Positions 33,291 through 44,704 of a stretch of DNA of 64,000 nt are shown here, in pieces. Below the pieces are notes generated by a model that made no database searches, was not told the DNA's origin, and worked only from the letters and a program-made list of their open reading frames with translations. A program made the position numbers and the translations under genes. Within the stretch, counting starts at the first letter, position 1. The number at the start of each line of letters is the position of its first letter. The DNA is from Psococerastis gibbosa (Eukaryota; Arthropoda; Insecta; Psocodea; Psocidae): the NCBI GenBank assembly GCA_963971405.1, contig OZ020489.1, forward strand, positions 14,782,290 to 14,846,289, given 5' to 3'.

Positions 33291-33439
33291 CTGTTGATGG
33301 AAAGAAAGGAAATTATCGTTATTTTCTATGAGAGCGAATACCCACTCTTACAATAAATCCATTAATTTCGATAGCACAATATATATTGTAATAAACTATG
33401 AATCTATTGGTAAAGTTAATATAATATTATTTAGCAATT

Positions 33440-33560
33440 AGTATGCTGGACTTGCATTGCCTATTGTATTAGTAGGCATTAGAGGCAGGGGTCTCACAGT
33501 CATCGAACAATTAGGGGAAGGGGCAACACGCAATGTAATTCCAACTGGCCCTTTGTCAGA
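33440..33560 (+). repeat. Dispersed repeat family V, copy 2
   Basis: GGACTTGCATTGCCTATTGT, GAGGCAGGGGTCTCACAGTC, ATCGAACAATTAGGGGA. Confidence 0.6.
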
Positions 33561-33787
33561 AATAAAACGGAAATAAATGTATCAAGACCTTCCTAATACT
33601 AGTATAGCATGACACAACTTTCTTGTAAAATAGTGTTTCTCAGAAAGTGCCTTTGAGTTCAATATAGGAGAGATGGGACATTCTCATGACCTTTCCTCGA
33701 TTGCAATAATACGGTACGTTTAAATTGCAAACTCAAAATTAATTTGTAATAAGCACAAACGGAACAATCCACAGAAAACATCCAGCA

Positions 33788-33932
33788 TTTTCAGGCCATG
33801 CTTCGGAGGGCGTGTAAAGCAGACGGTCCTGAACCATCCCAGTTGAGTGTAAGTGAGGGCTATACAGCCCTAACTACGCTAGGTTGGCTTAGTGATACAA
33901 CAAAAAGTCCCTATTTATTTATTTACACCTTT
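33788..33932 (+). mobile_element. SINE type 2, 5'-truncated copy
   Basis: Starts in the body (TTTTCAGGCCATGCTTCGGA) and keeps the full 3' end with GGCTATACAGCCC hairpin, AGGTTGGCTTAG and ATTTATTTATTT tail. Confidence 0.8.
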
Positions 33933-34069
33933 GTTCCCCGACTTATTGTCACCGAAATAGTCATGTATGCAGAGTCGCGACAGTCGCGCCTTGTGCCTTC
34001 CACTTGTTAATTTTTCTCCAATAATTGATGAGATTTTTCCTTTACTCTATGTCACTGTCCATTTTAACT

Positions 34070-34175
34070 TCCGCATGTTAAAATTGATCAATAATCATAG
34101 AGTAAAATCACTCTTTGAAAACAATAACAAACTAAAATTATACAATGGTGTCGTCTGGATATGATAAATAATTGT
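34070..34175. repeat. MITE family R core fragment
   Basis: GTTAAAATTGATCAATAATC, ATAGAGTAAAATCAC, AACTAAAATTA and GGTGTCGTCTGGATATGATA: the core without arms. Confidence 0.6.
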
Positions 34176-35655
34176 AATTAATTTCCAGAGAACAAACTAA
34201 TTATTTCATAATTTATATCATAAAATTAAAAGAAAGACGGCGGGCAAATTGGAAAAATTGAAAACAAAAATGGTCAATTATTGAAGACAAGTGGAATGAG
34301 GTGTAAAAATATAAATGCAACATTGATGATTTTCCGTCAATGACATTATCAAAATTGAAGAAAAATTGACAAGTGGAATAGCATCAATCTGTGAGTTCAA
34401 ATAGACAAATACACATCCCAGATCAGTGACGATATTTAACTGTGTCCAATCCAACTTCAAAGCCATGAAGCCAAGCAACCTGCAACAATGCAAGTGAGTC
34501 ATCAACAGCCAGTCAGGACAAGTTGTAACAAGATTTCCGAACCAAGGATAAATAGGGGAGAACACAAAGGGGAGTGAACAACAAAAAATGCACAAATGTA
34601 CCCAGGCCTCAAAGACATCCACCCTCCAAGGGGTTCAAGCCATACCTCAATGGCATCCAACCCGATTTCACTTTTAAGTGTTTCTTCACAGACACGTCCC
34701 TGCACCTTCCAGACCAGGTACGGAATAATATTACCCAATTTACGGTACAATAAAATTGTTTACGCACTGCCGAAAGCTGAATTCATTCAGGCTGTTTTCG
34801 TAATGATAATGTCACCGTGAATGGGTTTATTGTAGATACTTGTTCAAAAGAATGAAGCGCTTATACGAAGAATAATGATAGTATGTTGTTAGGATAGTAG
34901 GTGCCTGCTGGGCAAACAATACAGGCGGCCCATGATTCTGAAAGCCAATGGGACCAATGGGAAGTAAACCTGCTGAAGAATAAATAGCCTCCGCAACATG
35001 ACGCCAAAAAAGGTTCTCAGGAATTGCCATAGGTATCTCTTAATTTATTGATAGTGGATTGTTGTGTCCGGACCAGGGACCACCCCTAGCTCAGATGATG
35101 TCAACTTCTTTGCAGACAATAGACATATTCGTACCTTAGCGCACCCCCCAGAAAGAATTTTCTGCGGACTATCTTGAGTTATTCAATGAGCAAAAGATTG
35201 GGAGAAAGGAAGAGCAGATAAAATCCTGGGATCCAGAAAGAGGTAATATCGGGATTTTCGAGACGGTAAATAATAATAAAAATCCACTAAAATTAAATGA
35301 AAGCTATAGCTAAAAATGTTAAGAACCTTAAATTTATCAACAAAGAAAAAATTCGGAAAATAATAAATAAATTTTCCATTAACATATGAACCGCAAGCTA
35401 AGTTGCCAGAGGACACTGACGAATTTGTGGCTGTGGCTCTTCGTCTTATTGTTGGTTGGATTTATAGATATTTCTGCTGCATTTTGCACCTTTGTATTTG
35501 AAAATATTCTAAGGCTCGTTTAAGACACCGCACCGTAGCAGGCAAGGCCGTAGCCAGAATATTTTTGAAAACAATAATAATAATAAATATTATTATAAAC
35601 GGAAACACTCCAATATTGACAAAGTTGCTACAAGTGGGATAATAACGGTACATAA
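34176..35655. other. Unassigned stretch with one family G terminus
   Basis: CAAGGCCGTAGCCAGAATAT at about 35546-35565 looks like a solitary family G end. Open frames here (longest 114 codons) show no domain. Confidence 0.4.
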
Positions 35656-35830
35656 TGGCAAGGACGGATACAGGGTAGGGGGGTAGCTACCCCGCCCCCC
35701 CCCAAAAAAAAATTTGGTAAATCTATTGTAAATTAAGTTATTACGCTCTAATTTGGTCGATCCTACATAAGTTTTTCCTATTTTGACCCTCAGCTCCCCC
35801 CCCCCCCAAAAAAAATGGGCTGGATAATGC
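35656..35830. mobile_element. G-tract MITE (family G), short copy 2
   Basis: AATGGCAAGGACGGATACAG then GGTAGGGGGGTAGCTACCCC; AATTTGGTAAATCTATTGTA; right side CCCTCAGCTCCCCCCCCCCC then AAAAAAATGGGCTGGATAAT. The same inner order occurs in 50320-50475. Confidence 0.75.
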
Positions 35831-36069
35831 ATAATGGTATTATAACGCATGTTGTATGGCTTTCCTCCTAAAGTTATTTACTGATTCATGGAATATATCT
35901 ATGTTACACTTTTGGTTAAGAATATTACATCTGGTTAGCATTTTATTGAGACCAAGTTCTTTTAGGTAGTTGGTTCTGTACAAATTCATATAAAACAGAC
36001 TTTTGTGCCGGGTGTTTGAAGAGACATGGATATTAATGTTCACTAGGGGGGAAGAGGGGGGTGGCTGGG

Positions 36070-36245
36070 CCACTGATCCTATCTAGTGTAAATTGTTTTC
36101 TTGAGTACTCAATTGTATTTAGTGTAGGCACAATAGGCACATCAAACATCAATTTAGTGGCGGATTTAGCTTTGGTGCGGACACAGGCAGATAATATTTT
36201 GCAGATATGGGGATTAAATCATAATGTTATAATTACGACTGTTTA
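36070..36245 (+). repeat. Repeat shared with 31580-31805
   Basis: GATCCTATCTAGTGTAAATT, TGTTTTCTTGAGTACTCAAT, GGCACATCAAACATCAATTT and CAGATATGGGGATTAAATCA. Confidence 0.6.
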
Positions 36246-37769
36246 AACTGTTTAGATATTATAAGATATTAAATCAAAGAGAGTTATGAAAATATATGTG
36301 TAAAATAGAGGGGTTTTACGCAAATTAACAGCAGTAACCATACACTACTGTAAATGAATGCCAAAAAAAATTAAAAATTTGCTTAATAACATAATATTAT
36401 GAAGATTGCATTTCTGAAGGAGGTTTGCTTTCGCAGAGATTACAATACACTGGACAATGTCCAAAGAAAATAATATTTCCCTTCCAGCTCCTGCATGAAA
36501 CTTTGCTTCCAGCAAGGGGATGTTTCGTAGAAGAAACAAAAGTTTTTCAATATTACATACCCTTGTCATAGCCATGATAAATTGGCACAATATCCCGAAG
36601 GGGGAGGGGGCCGTCCCGCTGATTTCTTTTGATGACAAAGGCAAGTTATTGCTTACCTGAAAGAAAAAAAATGACAAAATCAGTTCGGAAAAACTGACAC
36701 CACTAGTTCTAGCAGACAAAGAAAAAGGGTAGGCAATCAAATCGGAAACGAAACACCGGTGTTTCCTTTTTTTGATTCTACTCATCTTCACAAGCATTTC
36801 CCAAATTGGACAGGGAAAGTGCATGGTATTGTATTCTCCCTGTATAGTCATATTTATTTATTTACTCTATTTTTTTTCTATTTCTATTTCACTGAATTTT
36901 TCCACTTTACCAGACATATCTGCGTAGGTACCCATTATTTTAGTGAAAGTCAGAAAGATCTGAGGAGGTACGTGTAAACATCAAATATCTAAAGGGCTTT
37001 GATTTCACACTCCAATATTAATTAGATTGAAGAAATATTAGGAATGTTATGTTGTTTATATATACAAAGATTTGAATCTGAATTTAGATTTTATACTTTC
37101 TAAGTTTTCTCAGGCCCATATTTATTGCATCGAATATTGTTCAATATAGTGTGTAATATGGGCAATGAAATAAGAGCTGTCAATAATATCAGGACAAACC
37201 GAAGGCATTTTACTAAGCATTTTGATACATTATGATTTTTTCTTCTGTCTAACACAGATTATTACAATTATTGAATATGATTAGTACAAGAAACGATTGG
37301 AGTGGTTGTCCCAAGGAAAGAATTCAAAAACTGTGGCTAATTGGTGTCAGTGAAGGCCATATATTGAGATCTTGAGAAGCATTTCTGCGTATTTAACGGC
37401 TATTTTTGACAACGAACGATTTCTCATGTGATAATCGATCTTGTACAAATAACGCGTAGTTTTATGAATAATCTTAAGTTAGGACAAGAACATACAACAG
37501 AATACATACAGGGTCAATAACCTCTTTCCCTTCAAAGATTACTAAAATCAAAATAATCAATTTATCAGGTTTTGGGTCCAATCGGCCGCCTCTTGTACCA
37601 ACTCCAGGGAATGCTACTGGTACCAACGCAGATTTCCTCTTGACTCTCTAGAATGCATGCAGCTGGTGATAGCAAGCAAAGGCAACGCACCACGTTTAAT
37701 TACTCAAACACCTAATGAATGAATGAACTAAGAATTTCAACACACATCAGCGATGTGCACCAGAAAAGA
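36246..37769. other. Unassigned AT-rich stretch
   Basis: No family recognised. The 168-codon minus-strand frame at 36345-36851 contains hydrophobic and poly-Phe segments derived from AT-rich DNA, and I do not accept it as a gene. Confidence 0.4.
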
Positions 37770-37945
37770 CAACCCCCTTACCCTATCCCCTCTGGCCTCC
37801 TGCTCTGGCAAGTCTCCAGAATCTTCGACGCTCAATAGCTCGGAGACGATCCAGCGACTTGGCCTGCGACCAGGGCAACTTTCTTAGGAGTTCTGCCAGA
37901 GGAGGTAGACTGCCGGCGAAGGTGTCGTCTCACAGCCATCCACGT
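37770..37945. other. GC-rich island of unknown role
   Basis: About 175 bases are clearly richer in GC than the surroundings and carry no repeat I recognise. On the minus strand it ends AGGGGATAGG-GTAAGGGG, a passable splice donor (boundary 37782/37781), with a 35-codon ATG-started frame inside. It could be a 5' non-coding exon of the cadherin gene or an unidentified repeat. Confidence 0.25.
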
Positions 37946-38645
37946 AATTAAGCAGCTTTGATTTGCTTTTCAAAGGTCTCTATGATTTATGGGAGAAGGG
38001 AATTGGAAGTGGGGCAGCCAAGGAATCAAAATAATGGTTCCACTAATTACCGTAGCAATTTCTGTGGCGCGTTTGTAGCTGGAGGATAATTTGGTTATCT
38101 ATGTCTGTTCCCGGGAGGCGGTAACCGGTTTAAAATTCAGATCAGGGCCGGCAAGGGCGTATTAAGGTCCCTTTATTGAAACATTCCCAAGGCAAATTTT
38201 CATAAAAGGATCACTTCTTCGTCTTCAAATGCCTCTTCTATCGAAGATTAGCGATCATCACGGCAATTGTAGTCATGATGACTACACTATGGAATTGTAA
38301 TGCAGTGGTTGGGTCCCGTTGTCTTCTTCATCTATTTGCCGTTGACTCTTCATTGAGTTCCTCCACCTTCAGAGTCAGTTTCCCAACCCCAGGAAAAAAG
38401 AGTGCCCTGCACAGAAAAGATTATCCCGGCTCAAACTCTGTCCCCTATCAGTTCAGTCGACATTATGCGCTTTTATCTTAACGAAAAGGAGGGACCGATT
38501 AGGAATTCGCGTCTCCGCCTCTGAGACCATGAGACATTACTCGTCAGCTCAGCTACCTTGAAGAAGGGATCACTACTCGTTGACTTTGGACACCCCTGGA
38601 ACACCCTGGAAACTTACAGTATATATAATATATTTTATTACTTCA
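37946..38645. other. Unassigned stretch
   Basis: Nothing recognised. Confidence 0.35.
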
Positions 38646-38757
38646 TTAAAAGTATCCCGGGCCTTCCTAGTTGAGTGTAAAAGAGGGCTTTATAGCCCTA
38701 ACTCCGCAAGGTTGGCTTAGTAATAGAACAAAAGTCCTTATTTATTTATTTATTTAA
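38646..38757 (+). mobile_element. SINE type 2, 5'-truncated copy
   Basis: ATCCCGGGCCTTCCTAGTTG, GGGCTTTATAGCCCTAACTC, AAGGTTGGCTTAG and TTATTTATTTATTT tail; near-identical to 30790-30900. Confidence 0.85.
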
Positions 38758-38759
38758 CC

Positions 38760-38963
38760 GTGTTGTTGGAGAACTGGACTTTGTAATGGAAGGTCGGGGT
38801 TCGAGACTGGACGTAGAATGGAACATTTTTATCCAACCCGAATTTGTACCTTCCCCTTATAAGAAACCGCGGCTGCAGGGCATATTACTGAACAAAACAT
38901 CCCAAAGTAAGCAGTGGTCAAGTGAGAAGATCCTCTATCAGTTCTCAGGCCTAGGCCCACCCT
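38760..38963 (+). mobile_element. SINE type 3, interrupted by the 5S-like SINE
   Basis: GGAGAACTGGACTTTGTAAT, GGTCGGGGTTCGAGACTGGA (box B), then GCGGCTGCAGGGCATATTAC and AAACATCCCAAAGTAAGCAG. The same order is found at 59478-59660. The 5S-like SINE at 38964 landed in its 3' flank. Confidence 0.7.
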
Positions 38964-39252
38964 GCCGGCCGCCATACCAAGTTGAATCCAGCGGACCAGA
39001 GCAGGTTGAAGGTTCAAAGCTGCAGATAACTTGGTCGTGTGCACAGTGCCGGTAGGGAAACATGGTAGGACTTGTCCTGGTCACCTCCGAACTAATCGTG
39101 TGACTTCACTGTGTTTCCCAAGTGGTTCGGAATCCACTATAATCAGGAGGTCCACTCTCCTATGGGCTGGCATAGGACAGTCAAGTCGGGGTCGCTCTAT
39201 GGGCCCAAATATGAGGCCTAAGTCGTTATTAACCTGACGAACACTACTACTA
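38964..39252 (+). mobile_element. 5S-like SINE, copy 5 (best full copy), 13 bp target duplication
   Basis: 289 bp. CTAGGCCCACCCT at 38951-38963 and 39253-39265 is a perfect 13 bp duplication (CTA could also extend the tail). The head is GCCGGCCGCCATACCAAGTTGA (positions 38964 on); over the first 34 bases I count about three quarters identity to insect 5S rRNA as I remember it (shared GCC, CCATACCA, TGAAT, CGG). Further on: GTGGTTCGGAATCCACTATA resembles a box B, and the tail is an ACT-triplet run. No open frame. Confidence 0.9.
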
Positions 39253-39394
39253 CTAGGCCCACCCTCAAGGGATTGTCAGCCTTGGCGTCTTCTTTCATTT
39301 TAGGTAACTGGTACGTTATAAAATTCAGTCTGCGATAGTTTTTGATCATATCACTTCATGTAAACCTAGATAAGAAAGATAAAAAAAGCCGGAT

Positions 39395-39560
39395 AGCAGG
39401 TAAACCCATTAAGGGTATAGCCTATAGGTCTCCCCAGGCCCCTCTTCCTTGACAGTCCAGCGGAAAATATTTCCTTTTATACTCAGTCTCGAACCTCCGC
39501 GGTTTTGTTTACAGTCTAGTTCATTACCGACTGGACTACATCGGTGCCCTAGAGATAGTA
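39395..39560 (-). mobile_element. SINE type 3, copy
   Basis: Minus strand: TAGTCCAGTCGGTAATGAAC (box A region), GGAGGTTCGAGACTGAG (box B), AAATATTTTCCGCTGGACTG, then a diverging 3' part. Confidence 0.65.
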
Positions 39561-39999
39561 AACGGTAAATACCTGTAATGCACAATAATGTACTCCAACC
39601 GTGTATTTTACATTATTTCCGGAATATTCCAGTAACATTTCCCAGTGATTTCAAAAATAAATAACCGCAGGTAGCGTCACTACTCAGCCACCCGGTTAAT
39701 CCCAACCTCCCTGCGGTAAAACAAGCGGTAATTTGAACTAGAAATGCAAGCTGGGTAAAAACAACGCGGCTAAACAGGGGCAAAATATATTGTATAGAGG
39801 GGGGGGGGGGGCACGGAACCTTCGTTAACGCGATGTGCACGACTACGACGACCCCCCCTCCACCCCACTTAACGCGCTATGCCTCCCCTTTTTCTTCCAT
39901 GTCTTATCCCAGTTGTAGAGATTACACAAAGGGAAGAAACGACAGAAGGAATTTTGATGATCTTATAGGCATGTTCGAATATCCAGCTGTAAAGGACCA
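39561..39999. other. Unassigned stretch with G-run
   Basis: G-run at 39799-39811; nothing else recognised. Confidence 0.35.
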
Positions 40000-40425
40000 A
40001 TTTCACGGTCGATACGGTCCAGCGGGACAATCCAAATTAAAATATGGAAATTGCAATGTCCGTCAGTGGATAGATCGCAGTTAAGAGTATTGGATTTAAC
40101 ACTGGACACATTTTTTGGCTAATTTTACAGACTGACGCCACTTTCACGGCCGAAATGGTCCACCCGAACAATCCAAACCACAATCTGGAATGTGGAATGC
40201 TCGTCAGTTAAGAGCATTGGGCTTAACACTGGACAAAAATCAATTTTTGGCTGATTTCACAGGATTGACGCCGCTTTTACTGCCGAAATGGTCTAGCGGG
40301 ACAATCCAAATAACAACCTGAAATGTGGAATGCTCGTCAGTGGAAAATTCTTAATTGCAGTTAGGCACATTGTATATTACATTGGACCAAAATACATTTT
40401 TGGCACATTTCGCAGGATTGCCCGT
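40000..40425. repeat. Tandem array, three decayed units of ~132-143 bp
   Basis: GGTCCAGCGGGACAATCCAA or variants at about 40016, 40158 and 40290. Each unit runs through GGAATG-TCGTCAGT, AACACTGGAC and TTTTTGGCTGATTTCACAGG. Confidence 0.8.
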
Positions 40426-40529
40426 GTTTGGGACCCATTCGCTAACTTGGCAGATATGGGGGTCTGTGGCTAACTACAATATATAAATGAAATAAAATAA
40501 AATAAACATAATGCCGTGTTATTAAGCAA

Positions 40530-40705
40530 ACTTTGAGGAGTGAGGGCTAAAAGCCTTCTCTTACATTCAAGTTGGATGGCCCGGGGCTGCCTGTTTTCAA
40601 TTCAATTTCAATTCCAAAGTATGGCCAGAAAATGTAACAAGTGAAGGACTCGAACAGGTGAAATTCAGAGTCCGTACCACAACTCTACATGTCCTGACTA
40701 GGTAG
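40530..40705 (-). mobile_element. SINE type 2, diverged full copy
   Basis: Minus strand: TAGTCAGGACATGTAGAGTT, GTGGTACGGACTCTGAATTT, AGTCCTTCACTTGTTACATT, TTTCTGGCCATACTTTG, then GGGCTTTTAGCCCTCACTCC-like hairpin. An AATTGAATTTCAATT-type insertion lies in the body. Confidence 0.7.
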
Positions 40706-40724
40706 GGATAAAACACCACCGCCG

Positions 40725-40805
40725 GGTTTTTCACAGACCACAACATCCCAAGTAGAGCCGTGGTTTAGATACATTTCAGTCCTTTGGTCTAACCCCTTGA
40801 TTAGA
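40725..40805 (-). repeat. SINE type 3 fragment
   Basis: ACAACATCCCAAGTAGAGCC then GTGGTTTAGATACATTTCAG matches the distal module of 38900-38940 on the plus strand; the rest is lost. The strand is therefore uncertain. Confidence 0.4.
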
Positions 40806-42070
40806 AATGCCACGACGTTTTTTTTCAGTTCCAAGTCCATCAACCAACCTAGCTATTATCTGACATAAAACCTGATAATTTGCGGAGACACCAGCATACC
40901 TGCTCAAAACAAAAAAAAAATATTTACTACACTATGCCCACTCTTAGCACTCTAGTCATTTGATGACGCGCTGATCAGCATAAGCCAGACATATCCAGTA
41001 AGCCGTTGTCCTTCGTCGGTGAGTCTAGGATCAGGGCTGGACACTGGAGAGGTGAGTATCATCCAACAAAAAAAAAAAAAATAGACACATCTCCCAGTTA
41101 GAGCCCCTTCAGCCCAATTCTCTCTCATTTCATTCCTCTAATTTGGTAGAAAAAGTTGTGGAGCCGTCTTTGAATATTTGAAGAACTCCTTCAGCCGAAT
41201 TTCCTTCATCTTCCTCTCACGCAAACCTCAAAAGGTTTTTCCTAACCTCTTTCAACCTCCGAAACGCACGAGATCCCCCCTCCCCCCTACTTCCCAGGGG
41301 GGCAATTCCCTTCAACATATTACGCAGTAGGAGAGGGTAATTTTCCGGCTTTCATAATTAAATAATTTATGGCTTCTTCAAGATTCGGGTGGAATTAAAT
41401 ACCACATCGTTTAATAAAATGCTGATTGGCATTAGGGTACATATTTTTTCTGAAAATACAATAATAAACACAGAAAAATAAATTACTTAAGCTGTGGTAC
41501 CTGCCAATATCAGCCAAAAACTGGTAAAGCTTTGAGCCAACTTGACAAAAACCAAATTACCCCTCCAAAATTTAAAAAGAGTATACGTTTTTCATAACTA
41601 ACTTTAACAATTTTTTTTAAATAGCCTATATGACTTACATGTCAATATTTCTTTTTCTAACCACATCTACCCGTGCCCCCCCCCCCCCTACCTAGATCAG
41701 GTCCATGGCTTTGTCCAACTCTGGTCATTTGGGGTGGGATCTCTTGCACTAGATTATAGTTATAGAATATAGTTTCATTTCTCCTGTCCTGTACCGGTGG
41801 CAATGGTAAATCAGTCGTGTCTTTCCGTCTGCTGGGAAGGTAACAATTTTTAAAACATTTATGTAATAAAATCTGAGTGAAAGTCATGTTTACATTCCAT
41901 AAGGCAACATCTAATAATAAAAGATTAAACCGTGGAGTAGTTGCAAGCAATAAATACCATGGCTCTAGTAAAGAATAAAGTTTTAAATGGTCAAGCTCGG
42001 GAAATAAATTTTTTCAATGTGTACAATTATTAATTTTAAAATGAAGCTGAATCATGTATCCTATGTACTC
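40806..42070. other. Unassigned stretch
   Basis: TTTGATGACGCGCTGATCAG near 40970 recurs as TTTGGTGACGCGCTGACCAG near 46045, so an unclassified repeat is present. C-run at 41677-41688. No gene seen. Confidence 0.4.
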
Positions 42071-42071
42071 G

Positions 42072-42345
42072 TACAAGGCCGTGCCCAGAATTTGATTCGG
42101 GGGGGGGGGGGGAGGTACAAAAAAATTGGTTTACATTACATATGGTTTCATTTATTAATGAATTAATGGATAAATTCTTCAAACCATACAGGTTTACATA
42201 CAAAAATATATTTCGGGGGGGGGGGGGGGGGGTCCGGATCCCATGGACATTTTTCAAATTTCATCATCTTTGCCTTTGCCTTCAATTTTCCCATGGGGGG
42301 AACTCAGGCATGATCTTTTGATGACCATCCTGGATCCGCCACTAT
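42072..42345. mobile_element. G-tract MITE (family G), copy 4
   Basis: ACAAGGCCGTGCCCAGAATT then a 12-G run at the left; a second long G-run at 42215-42232; right end GACCATCCTGGATCCGCCAC. The right end continues into the tandem array that follows. Confidence 0.65.
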
Positions 42346-43360
42346 CTACAATATCTATAAACCATCCTTAACTGCAACATTGAGAATTCACTAAGAAAGG
42401 CTCGTAGCCACTATATCTTTGACAGAACACATCTCTAGGTATAATAAGGACATGTGCCGCTTACAGAATAGTTTTCGGCTTTCCGTTTCATAGCCTAGTT
42501 CTCTACCAAATGGACCATTCTTTTGACGTAACACGTACAGTTGGTACAATCATCAACTTTCCCATAGGGGAAGCTCAAGCAGGATCTTTAGACGACCAAC
42601 CTGGAGCCACCGCTCTCTACAATATCTATAAACCAACGTTAACTGCAACATTGAGAATTCACTAAGAAAGGCTCATAGCCACTATATCTTTGACAGGACA
42701 CATCTCTAGGTATAATAATGACATGTGCCGCTTACAGAATAGTTTTCGACTTTCCGTTTCATAGCCTAGTTCTCTACCAAATGGACCATTCTTTTGACGT
42801 AACACGTACAGTCGGTACAATCATCAACTCTCCTATAGGGGAAGCTCAAGCAGGATCTTTAGACGACCATCCTGGAGCCGCCGCTCTCTACAAATACCTA
42901 TAAACCAACGTTAACTGCAACATTGAGAATTCACTAAGAAAGGTTCGTAGCCACTATATCTTTGACAGACCACATCTCTAGGCTTAACTGCAACATTGAG
43001 AACTCACTAAGAGAGGCTCGTAGCCACTATATCTTTGACAGAACACATCTCTAGGTATAATAAGGACATGTACCGCTTACAGAATAGTTTTCGACTTTCC
43101 GTTTCATAGCCTAGTTCTCTACCAAATGGACCATTCTTTTGACGTAATACGTACAGTTGGTACAATCATCAATTTTCCCATGGGGAAGCTCAAGCAGGAT
43201 CTTTAGACGACCAACCTGGAGCCGCCGCTCTCTACAATATCTATAAACCAACGTTAACTGCAACATTGAGAATTCACTAAGAAAGGCTCATAGCCACTAT
43301 ATCTTTGACAGAACACATCTCTAGGTATAATAAGGACGTGTACCGCTTACAGAATAGTTT
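42285..43360. repeat. Tandem array, ~271 bp units plus a 73 bp partial unit
   Basis: CTGCAACATTGAGAA occurs at 42372, 42643, 42915, 42988 and 43258: periods 271, 272, 73 (partial) and 270. A unit holds CTATATCTTTGACAGAACAC, GCCGCTTACAGAATAGTTTT, TACCAAATGGACCATTCTTT, TCCCATAGGGGAAGCTCAAG and GACGACCATCCTGGAGCCGC. The last module resembles the right terminus of family G elements and TTTCATAGCC...CCAAATGGACCAT resembles a type 3 SINE head in reverse, so the unit is a fusion of old elements. Confidence 0.9.
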
Positions 43361-43804
43361 TATGACCCCATTAAAACGTGAACCTTCTTCATTTGCAAAT
43401 ACATTTAGTTCCCCCCAAACGCCCCTCCCCCCCCCTCCTTGTCGCCGCGGGGTAGTCACACCTAAGCAAATGTTGTGGATAATTGAAATTCGTGCTTCTC
43501 TACCTTTTACAGCCCCCATATAGTTGCCATATAAATAATTTGACAATAGTTAAAGACTTGTGCTTTGTTCGCTACATTTCGCTGGCTGGCTTCCTTCCTT
43601 TCAATGTATTTCGTAATATGGAAATGGGGGTGCTGAATCTGATCCGTCAGTATTACGTGATGAAACAATTTTCACTTCAGTATGAAATTAGTTATTTACT
43701 TATTATCGTAATGATGATAATGATAATTTTGGATTAGAGCTTTCAGCTGCATAAGGATCTATAGTATATATTGTAATACAAAGACCAGATTTCAACTCTG
43801 TAGT
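43361..43804. other. Unassigned stretch
   Basis: C-rich tract near 43418-43438; nothing recognised. Confidence 0.35.
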
Positions 43805-43900
43805 GTCAGGGACGGATTCAGCCATATTTTTTGGGGGTAGATATGGGTTAAAACAGAACAAAGGGTAGCTCCCCCCCCCCCCTGTATTCAGCCATGCATA
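43805..43900. mobile_element. G-tract MITE (family G), very short copy
   Basis: CAGGGACGGATTCAGCCATA, TTTTTTGGGGGTAG ... GTAGCTCCCCCCCCCC, then CTGTATTCAGCCATGCATAG: ends inverted, only ~95 bp. Confidence 0.6.
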
Positions 43901-44396
43901 GTGTATTAGGTATCACCAGAGTAACCAAAGAAGCGGCGAAAATAGTGAACGAGATTAGAGGTTCTCGTCATAAGCTAACTAGAGTCATAATGAAGCTATT
44001 AAGATGGCTAGATGAAGTTCACAGAAAATTACTGCGCCGGTTCTGTTGTCAGCCTTCAATGCTGGCTTGTACATTTCCTTTTTAGTTATGTTTTTTATAT
44101 ATTTTTTTATTATTTATTATTAAAGCGCGGGTCCCTGTTGGGAATTTGCGCTAGGAATTTGGCGATGTTGACCGATTATTTTGTGGGAGAAGGTTATCTG
44201 CTCTGTTGTGTAAGTAGGGGGGGGGGGGGGGGGTTAAATGCCTTTCAGTTATGTTGGAACCCAAAAACCTCCGTCACCATTCCTTTGCCATTTCCCCTTA
44301 CGTTTCATTGCTATCAGCCATACTTAGCCTATGGTATGGTGCCATCTATTCCATTTTATATCTTAAAGTATGACTGCTCGCAAACGGGGAAAAAAA
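43901..44396. other. Unassigned stretch with G-run
   Basis: A 63-codon frame at 43894-44085 (GITRVTKEAAKIVNEIRGSR) has protein-like composition but no family I recognise. G-run at 44217-44233. Confidence 0.35.
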
Positions 44397-44409
44397 TAGT
44401 AGTGCTGTG

Positions 44410-44704
44410 ACTCATTGTTAAAATTAACTTTGTATAGTTTTACGTAATAAAATTAAATTAAAAATTCACAACAACATAAAGTAAACAATTTATGCGATGC
44501 TGTGTGTTATCCTGACAATGAGTTTTATTTTGTTTTAGCTTGCATACCTTTTGTTTTATCTGTTTTCAATTGCACTTGACGATGGCGTGAGCCGAAACCG
44601 GTTGTGAATTTTTAATTTAATTTTATTACGTAAAACTATACAAAGTTAATTTTAACAATGAGTGACAGCAAGTTTTACAAAGTTACTAAGGAGACTATTA
44701 TGTT
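44410..44704. mobile_element. 295 bp foldback / Penelope-like non-autonomous element with 13 bp target duplication
   Basis: TAGTAGTGCTGTG at 44397-44409 and 44705-44717 is a perfect 13 bp direct repeat. Inside, 44410-44472 and 44601-44663 are perfect 63-base inverted repeats (ACTCATTGTTAAAATTAACT ... AAAAATTCACAAC). A 41-base unique tail follows the right arm. Just before the right arm lies TTGACGATGGCGTGAGCC then GAAACCGGTTGTG, arranged like a hammerhead core (C/UUGACGA, stem-loop, GAAA). No coding frame. Insertion must be recent because both arms are identical. Confidence 0.8.

Noticed and set aside
36345-36851. 168-codon open frame on the minus strand
   Set aside because: AT-rich DNA reading with Phe runs and no recognisable domain; no splice or start context to support it.
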